Positions 44,494-52,585 of a stretch of DNA of 64,000 nt are shown here, in pieces. The first letter of the stretch is position 1; every line of letters starts with the position of its first letter. The position numbers and the translations under genes are program-made. Origin of the DNA: an uncultured Pelagibacteraceae bacterium (GTDB lineage: Bacteria > Pseudomonadota > Alphaproteobacteria > Pelagibacterales > Pelagibacteraceae); contig CACDTB010000001.1 of the NCBI GenBank assembly GCA_902555535.1, positions 1 to 64,000 on the forward strand, given 5' to 3'. Below the pieces are notes generated by a model that saw only the letters and a list, made by a program, of their open reading frames with translations, did no database searches and was not told the DNA's origin.

Positions 44494-45244
44494 CTTTTAA
44501 TATTTCTATATTTTCAAAATTTAATACTTTAATTTCATTAAATGATTTTTCTAGTTTTTTTATATCATTAAATGGACCCAATAATACCCTATATTTAGTT
44601 TTAGAAAGTTTCCTAATTACAGAGTTTTTTATATTTGTTTCATCCTTTATTCTATTAATCATATTTTCAGCTGAGTCTTTGTAATAAAAATCTGCAATTT
44701 TAATTAAGTATAAAAATTTTTCTTCTTTTTTAATAATTTCTTTTTCTTTTTCTTTACCTAAATTATCTATTGTAATTCCATCCACTGGAGCTTTTTCAGC
44801 TACTTTTTTCTCCTCATCAAAAGTTTTAGCCTTTTTAGCTATAAAAGTTGATTTATTGGATATTAAAACAAGATCTATATAAGGTTCGTTAAAATCAAGG
44901 GATAACTCCTCAGCAATTCGTTTAGTTATTACTGAGTTATAAAAATCAGAGAATTTAACGTTGTTAGAGATCACTTCTGCTATAATTGATTTGTCATTGG
45001 CTGGATTTGTTATTTTAACAAATGAATTTTTTTTAATTTTATTATGAAAAATTAAAAGAGATCTATTATCAATTTTTTTAGATATTTTCTTTTCTTTTTT
45101 TAACTGATCATCATATATTAAAGCAAAACCAGTATTACTATATTTTTGATCACTTATAAAAACTAAAGATTTATTTTTTTCGAATTGATTACAAGCAGAT
45201 AATAAAAATATAGAAAAAATTAATAAAAGTTTTTTAAAGCTCAT
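44486..45244 (-). CDS. RlpA-like lipoprotein with SPOR domain, catalytic region degenerate
   Basis: This 252-aa protein has a lipobox (LLSACN, Cys 18). Residues ~35-125 correspond to the RlpA double-psi beta barrel (SFVKITNPANDKSIIAEVISNN), and ~175-250 to a SPOR domain (YLIKIADFYYKDSAENMINRI). The catalytic Asp of RlpA (in DRGP) appears replaced (SNNVKF), while the His position may be kept (IFHNKIKKNS). It could bind denuded glycan at the septum without cleaving it. The mltB-rlpA-dacA-tmk order matches alphaproteobacteria and supports the name. Confidence 0.8.
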   Translation of the reverse strand: MSFKKLLLIFSIFLLSACNQFEKNKSLVFISDQKYSNTGFALIYDDQLKKEKKISKKIDNRSLLIFHNKIKKNSFVKITNPANDKSIIAEVISNNVKFSDFYNSVITKRIAEELSLDFNEPYIDLVLISNKSTFIAKKAKTFDEEKKVAEKAPVDGITIDNLGKEKEKEIIKKEEKFLYLIKIADFYYKDSAENMINRIKDETNIKNSVIRKLSKTKYRVLLGPFNDIKKLEKSFNEIKVLNFENIEILKDV

Positions 45245-46235
45245 TTTTAAATTTATCTTTCAATGTACAAACAGCTAAAGCAAATCGCAATGATCTGTTC
45301 CATTTTAATATTATTTCGTAGTTATCAAATACAATATAAGCTGGATTCAATGTTTCAGCATCAGGAATTATATCTTTATCTGGAGTTATAATTGCTACAT
45401 TAAATTTATTATACTTAACATTTATCTGATCATTATTTTTAATATATTTTCTAAAATATTTTAATTTTTTTTTATCATGCAGTTTTTTTGCTGAAATATT
45501 TAAATATTTTTTTGGAATATCCTCTGATAAATCTATTCTATAAAAACAAGGATTATTTGTTTTCCAACCTATTTGATTTAAATAATTTGATGCTGAAGCG
45601 TAAGCGTCATTATTATTTTTTAAATCTATATATCCATTCGTATCATGATCAATTGCATAATTTTTCATTGTAGAAGGCATAAATTGAAAAAAACCAAAAG
45701 CTCCAGCCCAAGACCCATATAATGTTTTGTAATCTATTTGCTTATTTTCTATTAATCTCAAAAGAATTAATAGTTCATTTGTAAAAAACTCTGATCTTCT
45801 TTTATCAAAGCTTAAGGTGGCTAAAGAGGACAAAATATCCATTTTACCAACGTATGTTCCAAAATTAGTCTCTATGCCCATTAGAGCTAGGAGTAACTCT
45901 CTTTCAATACCAAATTCGTCTTCAACTGAATCTATAAGTTTTGAATTTTTCTCGTAAAATTTTTTACCTAACGAAACTTTTTTTGATGATGTTCTTTTTG
46001 AAATATAAGTTTTAGTATCCTCATAAAATTCAGGTTGATATCTATCATATTTTATTACATCAGATAAAAATTTAGTATCTGACATAACTATATCAAAAGT
46101 TTTTTCTGAAATGTTATTTTCTAAAGCTATTTTTTTGAAATCTATTTTCCAATTTTCAAAATCTTTATTGATATCAGCAAATGTAAAATTAATAGAAATT
46201 ATAACAAAAAATAAAAAAAAACTAATTTGTTTCAT
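45234..46235 (-). CDS. mltB: Lytic murein transglycosylase (MltB/SLT_2 family)
   Basis: This 333-aa protein has an N-terminal signal (residues 1-21). The catalytic Glu is in ALMGIETNFG, followed by LATLSFDKRRSEFF, GSWAGAFGFFQFMPSTMKNYAID and ASASNYLNQIGW. It cuts the glycan strand to form 1,6-anhydro ends. It overlaps the RlpA-like gene by 11 bp and rarD by 14 bp. Confidence 0.93.
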   Translation of the reverse strand: MKQISFFLFFVIISINFTFADINKDFENWKIDFKKIALENNISEKTFDIVMSDTKFLSDVIKYDRYQPEFYEDTKTYISKRTSSKKVSLGKKFYEKNSKLIDSVEDEFGIERELLLALMGIETNFGTYVGKMDILSSLATLSFDKRRSEFFTNELLILLRLIENKQIDYKTLYGSWAGAFGFFQFMPSTMKNYAIDHDTNGYIDLKNNNDAYASASNYLNQIGWKTNNPCFYRIDLSEDIPKKYLNISAKKLHDKKKLKYFRKYIKNNDQINVKYNKFNVAIITPDKDIIPDAETLNPAYIVFDNYEIILKWNRSLRFALAVCTLKDKFKNEL

Positions 46236-47100
46236 GCAAATCCTTTAAATATATAATTACAGCAATCCAAATAAAAATAAAACTAACTAATTTTGTGATT
46301 GAAAAAGGCTCATTATAATAAAAATATCCTAATAAAAATTGAAAAGACGGGGTTATGTAAAAAATCATACCTGCTGGTCCTAAACCACAAAGTTCAACCC
46401 CTCTTACATATAAAAACAAAGGTATAACTGTCATTGGACCTGCAAGAAAAATAAATAGCATCATCGGTGGATCTGAAAATTGAAAATCATTATATCCTTT
46501 GCTGGCAATTAAATAAAAAGCTAACAACGCAAATGGTAATATAAATAAACTCTCAATCAAAAGACCTATATCGGTATCAACATTAATTTTTTTTCTTATC
46601 AGATTGTAAAAACTCCAGCTTAAAGCAACAATTAAACCAACCCATGGTAATGATTTGATACTTACTATTATTAAAAAAAGAATTGATAAAATGACTAATA
46701 AAATCGAAAAAACTCTTTTTTTATTTAGTTTTTCTTTAAAAAAAAAATATCCTAACATTACACTTAAAATTGGCATTATAAAATATCCAAAGCTTGCATC
46801 TATAATTCTATTAGTTGCTATTGCATATATCCAAACACCCCAATTAATAAAAATCAAAAATCCAGAAATAAATAAATAAAATAAATTAGATTTACTTTTA
46901 ATAATTTCAAAAAAAATACTCCATTTTGAAAACAAAAAAGTTGTTATTAATAATGTAAAAGCTGTCCATAAACATCTATGAACTACTAATTCGATATGTC
47001 CAATAAAAGCAATATATTTAAAATAAATGACACCAAAAAAACCCCACCAAAAAGATCCAAATCCTGCAAGTAATAAGCCTTTATTAAATTCTTTATTCAT
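46222..47100 (-). CDS. rarD: EamA-family transporter RarD
   Basis: This 292-aa membrane protein matches RarD: KGLLLAGFGSFWWGFFGVIYFKY at the start, ELVVHRCLWT, INWGVWIYAIATNRIIDASFGYFIMPILSV and GPMTVIPLFLYVRGVELCGLGPAGMIFYITPS. About ten helices in two EamA repeats are predicted. Substrate unknown. It is the first gene of the nine-gene minus-strand run that goes to 38745, and its upstream side borders the island in tRNA-Ser. Confidence 0.92.
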   Translation of the reverse strand: MNKEFNKGLLLAGFGSFWWGFFGVIYFKYIAFIGHIELVVHRCLWTAFTLLITTFLFSKWSIFFEIIKSKSNLFYLFISGFLIFINWGVWIYAIATNRIIDASFGYFIMPILSVMLGYFFFKEKLNKKRVFSILLVILSILFLIIVSIKSLPWVGLIVALSWSFYNLIRKKINVDTDIGLLIESLFILPFALLAFYLIASKGYNDFQFSDPPMMLFIFLAGPMTVIPLFLYVRGVELCGLGPAGMIFYITPSFQFLLGYFYYNEPFSITKLVSFIFIWIAVIIYLKDLHETN

Positions 47101-47180
47101 AGGAAATTTTGGTTACTGTAATTAATAAGTTTATTAGACTATTTTATGGTTGAATTAAATAATTATAATTATAAAACCTT

Positions 47181-47225
47181 GCTCACGGAGAGATGGCTGA
47201 GTGGTTGAAAGCACCGGTCTTGAAA
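47181..47225 (+). repeat. Left 45-bp direct repeat: 5' half of tRNA-Ser (attL-like)
   Basis: The 45 bases are identical to 52201-52245, exactly 5020 bp apart. They hold a six-base leader and the first 39 bases of tRNA-Ser up to the end of the anticodon loop (CTTGAAA); after that the sequence turns unrelated (tgctaag), so this copy cannot make a tRNA. The ~44 bases before the repeat also resemble those before the right copy with differences. This is what a crossover in the tRNA anticodon loop would leave. Confidence 0.93.
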
Positions 47226-47342
47226 TGCTAAGTTTACCCTACTCACTTTAAGACAATTCACATACTTTTTAAAACATAGTAGATTTTTCTAATATTTGAT
47301 TTTCTAAAAAATAAATGATTTTTGGCATTCTTTACCTACGAT

Positions 47343-47364
47343 ACTTGAAGTAAACTTGAAGTAA
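47343..47364 (+). repeat. Left tandem pair acttgaagtaa x2
   Basis: Two copies of acttgaagtaa follow each other with an 11-bp period, about one DNA turn. The same pair with one base changed (acttgaagcaa x2) lies near the other end at 52111-52132, same orientation. They may be recombinase or accessory-protein binding sites of the element. Confidence 0.8.
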
Positions 47365-47379
47365 ATTATGTTTTTATTT

Positions 47380-47766
47380 TTATTTTTTTTTGAAATAATT
47401 AATTTTTATCCATCGAATATAATACCAACTATAAATTGCAAAAATTGGAATTAGTATAAAACTTAAGTACTTCATGATACCAGCAAAAGCCCACACCATA
47501 GGTTGAACTCTTAATTCAGCATCAATACAATTAGATAATTTTTCATCTTCTGTTCCTGTACGACCAAAATAATTATTTTTTTTACAATACTCAGTTAAAA
47601 AACCAATCTCATCTCCTGATGTATAAAATGGTGATTTTACATATTCGTGATTTTGATAAGTATTTCTTCCTAAAATTTCATTCACTGCCCAAATAGAAGT
47701 AAATAATCCTGGTAAAAATATTAATAAAAAAAATATGGTTAAAATAAATGTTTTAATAATTTTCAT
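47380..47766 (-). CDS. Small membrane protein of the tRNA-Ser island
   Basis: This 128-aa protein has two predicted membrane helices, at about residues 5-27 (signal-anchor-like, FILTIFFLLIFLPGLFTSIWAV) and 93-115. Between them is a soluble loop with two cysteines (TEYCKKNNYFGR and LSNCIDAE) that could form a disulfide. Matches no family I recognise. It is the last gene of the island operon, 23 bp after the 746-aa gene, and may be a membrane effector or anchor for the system. This role is inference only. Confidence 0.6.
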   Translation of the reverse strand: MKIIKTFILTIFFLLIFLPGLFTSIWAVNEILGRNTYQNHEYVKSPFYTSGDEIGFLTEYCKKNNYFGRTGTEDEKLSNCIDAELRVQPMVWAFAGIMKYLSFILIPIFAIYSWYYIRWIKINYFKKK

Positions 47767-47789
47767 TATTTAATTTTTTAAAAATTTTC

Positions 47790-50030
47790 TCATTCTGCTG
47801 ACCCAAAATAATATCTTGCATTCACAAACTGTCTTTTAGAAACTGCAATTCTATGCTTTAAATTAATATTTTTAATATTTTCATCTAAATCATTATTTTC
47901 ATTAAAAAAATCTTTGTATATTTTTTCCGAGGTCAAATTTATCTTATCTTTACAGAGATAACTGTTGAAATAATATAATTTAAATTTTTTAGACAATATT
48001 TTAAATAGTGAATCGTAATAATAAAAAGAAAAAGCTAGATTTAATTCTTTATTAACAAAATCCATAAAATATGTAACGCTGACAACATCAAAACTAGTAA
48101 ATAAATAATCTAATTTTTCAGATATTAAGTTTATATCGCACATATCCAAACTTTTTTGATAATTAAACCATAACTTAGGTCCAATTCTCATAACTTTACC
48201 TTCATTAAGTAGTTGTTCAGCATGTAAGCTAACTATTGAGGATATATCTGAACCAACGTTTAACATTTTAACTATTTTTGATTCATGAATTGCTTCTTCT
48301 GATTTATTAATAATTTTAAGTATATTTTGCTTCTGTGTTATGTACTTAAAATTTTTCTCTAGACTAATAGTATCTACACTTGATTTACCGTTCCAATAAA
48401 TTCCCTGTTCTTTTCCATATATTTTTACTAAAGCTCTTAATTCATAAAAATCAATATCTATACCTTTAAGCAATTGTCTTGTTTTGATTGAATTAAAAAC
48501 TTCAATTAATTTAAGTGTTTTTAATTTTTTATTCTCAAAGATTTTAATTATTGTGTCTAAAATTATTTTATTTTCTTGTTTAAATCTTAGGTATTTCAAA
48601 TGTTTGTGGGTTCCTTTTGCTGATAACCATAAATTTTGATTTGAATTAATTTTGTAATCAGCAACCAAACGTTTCATGGAAAAGGAATTTTTACTTGGTG
48701 AATTGTTTAGTATTTCATAAATATCTTTCCAATAAATTCCTTTTGGAAACTTAAGCACTATGTGTGATATTTCTTCAGTTGCATTTAACTTAAGTGGGAA
48801 AATTTTATTTTTTTCATGATGAATTAATTTTTCATCATCCATGAATTTTAAAGCACTCTTAGCCACATCATTATCAAAGCCAAACAATGATTTTAATTCT
48901 AATTTAAAAATTTCCTCATCTATACCAAATGGTAATTCTAAGAATATTTCGTTTAATAATTGAGGGTCAAAATCTTTCTTTAATAAAAGCTCTGGAGTTT
49001 TATAATGATCATAATCAACATTGGTTAGATCTGCAAGAAATTGGGTAAGTCTATCACCTGTTATGTCTTTTGATCTATTTTTAACTGTATCTGTAAAAAA
49101 ATCGTCAAGTAATTCAAATTTTTGATGAAAACCAATGCTTTGAATGTTTATTAAGTAATTTTTTAATTCTGTATTGTTAAACAACGAATTTAATCTTACC
49201 TTATTTTTTATAATGAGGATTAATTGTCTAACTCTTTCCCTTGTTAATCTTTTTTTATTTTCAATTTTAAATAATTCGTCAGCTGTACCTTCTAAGGTTA
49301 AGACTTTAGTTTTGTAACCATAATAAGTAGAAAATATAAATTTTTCTCTTTCATTCAATTTCTCTAATATATAATCAATATTCTCAATAATTTTTTTCTC
49401 AATTAAACTTGGGTCTGTATCATTTGTAATTTCAATATCTCTTGATTCCTTTGAATTAATTAATTCGTTTATAGCATCAGGATTACTGTATTGATGGATT
49501 AGTTCAATTGTTTTGGCTCCAATTGACCGCTGATTTCGACAATCAGTTAAAAGTTCTTCTGTGAGTAAATCCTTAATTTTTATTTTTCTCTCAAGCTTAT
49601 TTTCAATTCGTCTTAGCGATTTTTGTTCATTACTATTTAATAAATAAAAAATAAGATTATTTTCTTTATGTTCTTCATAGTTATTAATTTCAGATGTATT
49701 AATCGATCTAATATGTTTACTTGACTGATAAACATTATTATTTTTCCAACTTTGATAGCTACTTACTTCGTTTTCAAAAAAAAGACTTAATTTATATGAT
49801 TTTCCATATAATTCATTAAATCTTGTAATTAGTTCATCAATTTCAAAAATGAACTTATGTTTAAAACTATTTAATTTACCAAGATCTGATTTTTTAATTT
49901 TAATTAGTTCTCCCAATGTTTTGATTTGATTCACAGAAAAAAAATTACTTAGATCATCGGATAAACTTAAAATATCTAAATTAGTAGATAGTAAATTATT
50001 TAAAATTTGATCATCACTGTTTTGCATCAA
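47790..50030 (-). CDS. Large protein with RNA-polymerase alpha-CTD-like and sigma-region-4-like segments
   Basis: This 746-aa protein is of unknown function. Residues ~30-70 resemble the helix-hairpin-helix of RpoA's C-terminal domain (IKTLGELIKIKKSDLGKL), and a second such copy may lie at ~140-190. Residues ~228-280 read LNEREKFIFSTYYG and LTRERVRQL, the sigma-70 region 4 pattern. The rest (~300-746) has repeated short winged-helix-like segments (FPKGIYWKDIYEIL and similar). No nuclease motif is visible. It overlaps the helicase gene by 17 bp, so the two are expressed together. It may recognise DNA or bind host RNA polymerase. Confidence 0.65.
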   Translation of the reverse strand: MMQNSDDQILNNLLSTNLDILSLSDDLSNFFSVNQIKTLGELIKIKKSDLGKLNSFKHKFIFEIDELITRFNELYGKSYKLSLFFENEVSSYQSWKNNNVYQSSKHIRSINTSEINNYEEHKENNLIFYLLNSNEQKSLRRIENKLERKIKIKDLLTEELLTDCRNQRSIGAKTIELIHQYSNPDAINELINSKESRDIEITNDTDPSLIEKKIIENIDYILEKLNEREKFIFSTYYGYKTKVLTLEGTADELFKIENKKRLTRERVRQLILIIKNKVRLNSLFNNTELKNYLINIQSIGFHQKFELLDDFFTDTVKNRSKDITGDRLTQFLADLTNVDYDHYKTPELLLKKDFDPQLLNEIFLELPFGIDEEIFKLELKSLFGFDNDVAKSALKFMDDEKLIHHEKNKIFPLKLNATEEISHIVLKFPKGIYWKDIYEILNNSPSKNSFSMKRLVADYKINSNQNLWLSAKGTHKHLKYLRFKQENKIILDTIIKIFENKKLKTLKLIEVFNSIKTRQLLKGIDIDFYELRALVKIYGKEQGIYWNGKSSVDTISLEKNFKYITQKQNILKIINKSEEAIHESKIVKMLNVGSDISSIVSLHAEQLLNEGKVMRIGPKLWFNYQKSLDMCDINLISEKLDYLFTSFDVVSVTYFMDFVNKELNLAFSFYYYDSLFKILSKKFKLYYFNSYLCKDKINLTSEKIYKDFFNENNDLDENIKNINLKHRIAVSKRQFVNARYYFGSAE

Positions 50031-52068
50031 AAGTTATTATTAATTGTTTTTTTAGTTTATTAAATTCTTTGTAAGATCTTCCAACTCCATAATTATTGTG
50101 AATAAAATTAAAATCAAGTAAAGGTAAATTATTAAAAGTATTGTTTTCGTTGATAGTTTGAAAGGATGGAATTATTCCAGTTTCGTTATAAAATTTTTTG
50201 CAATACATCAAAAATTTATCAATAAAATATTTTTCATTTACTTCTCTCTCAAAAGGTAGCGCTGTATTGCAATATCTGTAATAAGAGCCAAAAAGTGTAT
50301 TGATTTGATCGGAGGAAATATTATTTAAGTTATCTTCAAGATTTTCAATCTTTGGAATTTCTTCATATTTCTCATAGTAACTTCTTAATACTGACACAGC
50401 CTCCTCTAATTCTAATAAATTATATTTTTGATCTTCTAATAATTTTAAAACTTGTGCCGCTCCTTTAAAATTCCAATTAACCTGCATCGATGAATCATAA
50501 TGTTTTTCTGATAAATTATTTGAATCTTTCTCGATATTTATATTTGGGTTAATATTCGATTTATCTATAACCTGTTCCTCGTAGGCTTTTTGAAATGATT
50601 TAACTTCATTAATTCTTGATACCGATCCTACAAAATCAAATACATCAACAAATTCTTTTTTATTAGTCCTTCTTAATCCTCTGCCTAATTGTTGTAACCA
50701 AATCAATTTAGAGTTTGTAGTTCTTAAGAATGCTAACAGGTTAGTTTCTGGAATATCAATTCCCTCATTAAATAGATTACAGGTAAGTATATATCTGTAA
50801 TTACCTTCTCTAAATTCTCTTATATTATTTCTTCTTTGATCTCCGTCCATACCATTAGAATAAGCATATGTTGCTTTACCTGGTGGAAAATATTTTATTA
50901 AATGTTTTATGTGTTTTATGTTACGACAAAAAACAATTGCTTTACAATTTTCAATGGTTTCTGCTTTTTTTTCTAAAGCCTGAACCATTTTTTCATCTTT
51001 TTCTTTTATAAATAAACTTCTATCCAGATCATCTAAAGTAAAACCTTTTTCTAAAGCATCTATTTTTTGCTGACTTACGTCATGTCCATGTACTTGATAT
51101 TTGGGGAAAGCTAACCATCGATGCTTTAAAGCCCAGTAAAGATCATACCTACCCATATGACCTTCTTTACCACCAAAATAATTTAGAACATCTCTATTAT
51201 CAGTTCTAAATGGTGTTGCTGTTAAGCCTATCAAAAGTTTTGGATTAAAATGTTTGACAACTTTAGAATAGGTATTTGCAGGTACATGATGGGCTTCATC
51301 GACAACTATAATATCAAAATCCTCTTTACTAAAATTTTTCAAATTTGAATAAATTGTATCAAATACACCAAACATAAAATCTGTTTTATCTTCTGGTGTA
51401 TAACCTGCTACTGCGCCAGAGAAAGAATAATTTCCTATTCCAAAAATATTTTTAAAAGAAATAACAGTTTGTGTTAATATTTCTATTTGATGAGCTAAAA
51501 ATAATATTTTTAACTTTTTTTCTTTAAGTAATTCTTTAATAATAAAAGCTACAGTATATGTTTTCCCTAAACCTGTTGCTAACTCTATTAAAATTTTTTT
51601 TTTATTATTTTTTGTAAATTCATTAATGCATTGATTTACAATATCCATTTGATATGGATGAGGTTTAATTTTTTTACCAATTTCACTTGTATTTAATTCA
51701 AATAAATCTTTAAGTTTATTTCTGTCAATTAAATCAACACCTAGTTTAAAAGCTCTATATTCAACTTCGGAAGTAAAATATGTATTTGTAACTAAAATCT
51801 GATTTTTTACATTAGCTAACTTGCCTCCTGTAATTAATTGATTTAAATCCTCTACAGTACATTTATTGGTTATTTTTCTATGTTTACATTCAATCGCAAA
51901 TTTTTTTTTATCTTTTGTACAAAAAATATCTACACCTCCATCCCCATGTCTATATTCTGATCCTACTTTAGTTACTTCTACATTATCCCAACCTGATTTT
52001 TCAAATAATTGAGCTACAAATAATTCAAAATCACTTTTGCTTAGATTGTCTATGTCTACAAATTTCAT
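50014..52068 (-). CDS. Mrr-type restriction nuclease fused to SF2 DEAH helicase
   Basis: This 684-aa protein has an N-terminal restriction-endonuclease fold (1-125): HGDGGVDI with D47 and AIECKH with E60-x-K62, the PD-(D/E)xK set, preceded by FELFVAQLFEKSGW. Then comes an SF2 helicase: HPYQ near 137, Walker A ATGLGKT at 164-170, DEAH at 257-260, GLTATPF, and the motif VI QQLGRGLRR. The C-terminal ~180 residues have no known domain. Such fusions are typical of defence islands. Its start is 43 bp from the tandem 11-mers, which may also serve in its regulation. Confidence 0.85.
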   Translation of the reverse strand: MKFVDIDNLSKSDFELFVAQLFEKSGWDNVEVTKVGSEYRHGDGGVDIFCTKDKKKFAIECKHRKITNKCTVEDLNQLITGGKLANVKNQILVTNTYFTSEVEYRAFKLGVDLIDRNKLKDLFELNTSEIGKKIKPHPYQMDIVNQCINEFTKNNKKKILIELATGLGKTYTVAFIIKELLKEKKLKILFLAHQIEILTQTVISFKNIFGIGNYSFSGAVAGYTPEDKTDFMFGVFDTIYSNLKNFSKEDFDIIVVDEAHHVPANTYSKVVKHFNPKLLIGLTATPFRTDNRDVLNYFGGKEGHMGRYDLYWALKHRWLAFPKYQVHGHDVSQQKIDALEKGFTLDDLDRSLFIKEKDEKMVQALEKKAETIENCKAIVFCRNIKHIKHLIKYFPPGKATYAYSNGMDGDQRRNNIREFREGNYRYILTCNLFNEGIDIPETNLLAFLRTTNSKLIWLQQLGRGLRRTNKKEFVDVFDFVGSVSRINEVKSFQKAYEEQVIDKSNINPNINIEKDSNNLSEKHYDSSMQVNWNFKGAAQVLKLLEDQKYNLLELEEAVSVLRSYYEKYEEIPKIENLEDNLNNISSDQINTLFGSYYRYCNTALPFEREVNEKYFIDKFLMYCKKFYNETGIIPSFQTINENNTFNNLPLLDFNFIHNNYGVGRSYKEFNKLKKQLIITFDAKQ

Positions 52069-52110
52069 ATGTTTAAAATCTTAAATACATATTTTGGTTT
52101 TAACAGGATA

Positions 52111-52132
52111 ACTTGAAGCAAACTTGAAGCAA
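52111..52132 (+). repeat. Right tandem pair acttgaagcaa x2
   Basis: Two copies of acttgaagcaa with an 11-bp period, same orientation as the left pair at 47343-47364 and differing only by C for T at one position in each unit. It lies 43-64 bp upstream of the helicase start codon. Confidence 0.8.
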
Positions 52133-52200
52133 AACGAAAACTTTATGAAAAAAATGACCTGTTTTTTAGTTGAATTTTACAATTATACTTATAAAACGGT

Positions 52201-52245
52201 GCTCACGGAGAGATGGCTGAGTGGTTGAAAGCACCGGTCTTGAAA
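52201..52245 (+). repeat. Right 45-bp direct repeat (attR-like), 5' half of the intact tRNA-Ser
   Basis: It is identical to 47181-47225. It comprises gctcac plus the first 39 bases of the functional tRNA-Ser at 52207-52296. The copy of this half and of the upstream promoter region brought by the element keeps the tRNA working. Confidence 0.93.
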
Positions 52246-52296
52246 ACCGGCAAAGGGGCAACTCTTTCCTGGGTTCGAATCCCAGTCTCTCCGCCA
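52207..52296 (+). tRNA. tRNA-Ser (UGA)
   Basis: A complete class II tRNA: acceptor GGAGAGA/TCTCTCC, discriminator G, encoded CCA, anticodon stem CCGGT/ACCGG with loop CTTGAAA (anticodon TGA), long variable arm and T arm CTGGG-TTCGAAT-CCCAG. The final A of CCA is at 52296 and the sdhE stop codon (opposite strand) begins at 52297. Confidence 0.97.
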
Positions 52297-52560
52297 CTAT
52301 TTTTCAAAATAATCAAAATTTTTAAATAAATCAGTCACATTATTTTTTTCAAAAATAAAATCTGTCTCTAAACCGTTTAAAAAATTGTATAAATTTGAAT
52401 CATCAATATCCAATAATTTTTCTAATTTCATTAAATCATCATCACTTAAGTCATTAATATATTTTTTAACAAAAGCTCCTAAAAGTTTATCCATTTCTTT
52501 AGTGCCCCTGTAATTTGATCGATAAATAATTTTTTTTTTTAATTCGTCTATATTGATCAT
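52297..52560 (-). CDS. sdhE: Succinate dehydrogenase assembly factor SdhE
   Basis: This 87-aa protein has the SdhE pattern: YRSNYRGTKEMDKLLGAFVKKY (R.....RG..E.D..LG.F), LSDDDLMKLEKLL and DDSNLYNFLNG. It aids covalent FAD attachment to the SdhA subunit. Divergence from recG (25 bp apart) is a conserved alphaproteobacterial arrangement. Its stop codon is directly adjacent to the 3' end of tRNA-Ser on the other strand. Confidence 0.9.
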   Translation of the reverse strand: MINIDELKKKIIYRSNYRGTKEMDKLLGAFVKKYINDLSDDDLMKLEKLLDIDDSNLYNFLNGLETDFIFEKNNVTDLFKNFDYFEK

Positions 52561-52585
52561 AAATATTAGAATATATTAGTTGTTA

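Larger units (their letters stand above)
47181..52245. mobile_element. Integrated island in tRNA-Ser (UGA), about 5 kb, with nuclease-helicase genes
   Basis: It is bounded by the 45-bp direct repeats 47181-47225 and 52201-52245. Just inside each end lies a tandem 11-bp motif in the same orientation (47343-47364 and 52111-52132). It holds three minus-strand genes: small membrane protein, RpoA-CTD/sigma-like protein and Mrr-helicase. No integrase lies inside, so integration in trans or loss of the integrase is implied; a tyrosine recombinase sits at 26396. Removing one repeat unit would restore rarD, tRNA-Ser and sdhE-recG as neighbours. Confidence 0.85.

Noticed and set aside
47343-47364. Tandem 11-mers as a CRISPR array or a minisatellite
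   Set aside because: Only two units in each place, no spacers, and a matching pair at the other end of the island; better explained as recombination or binding sites.
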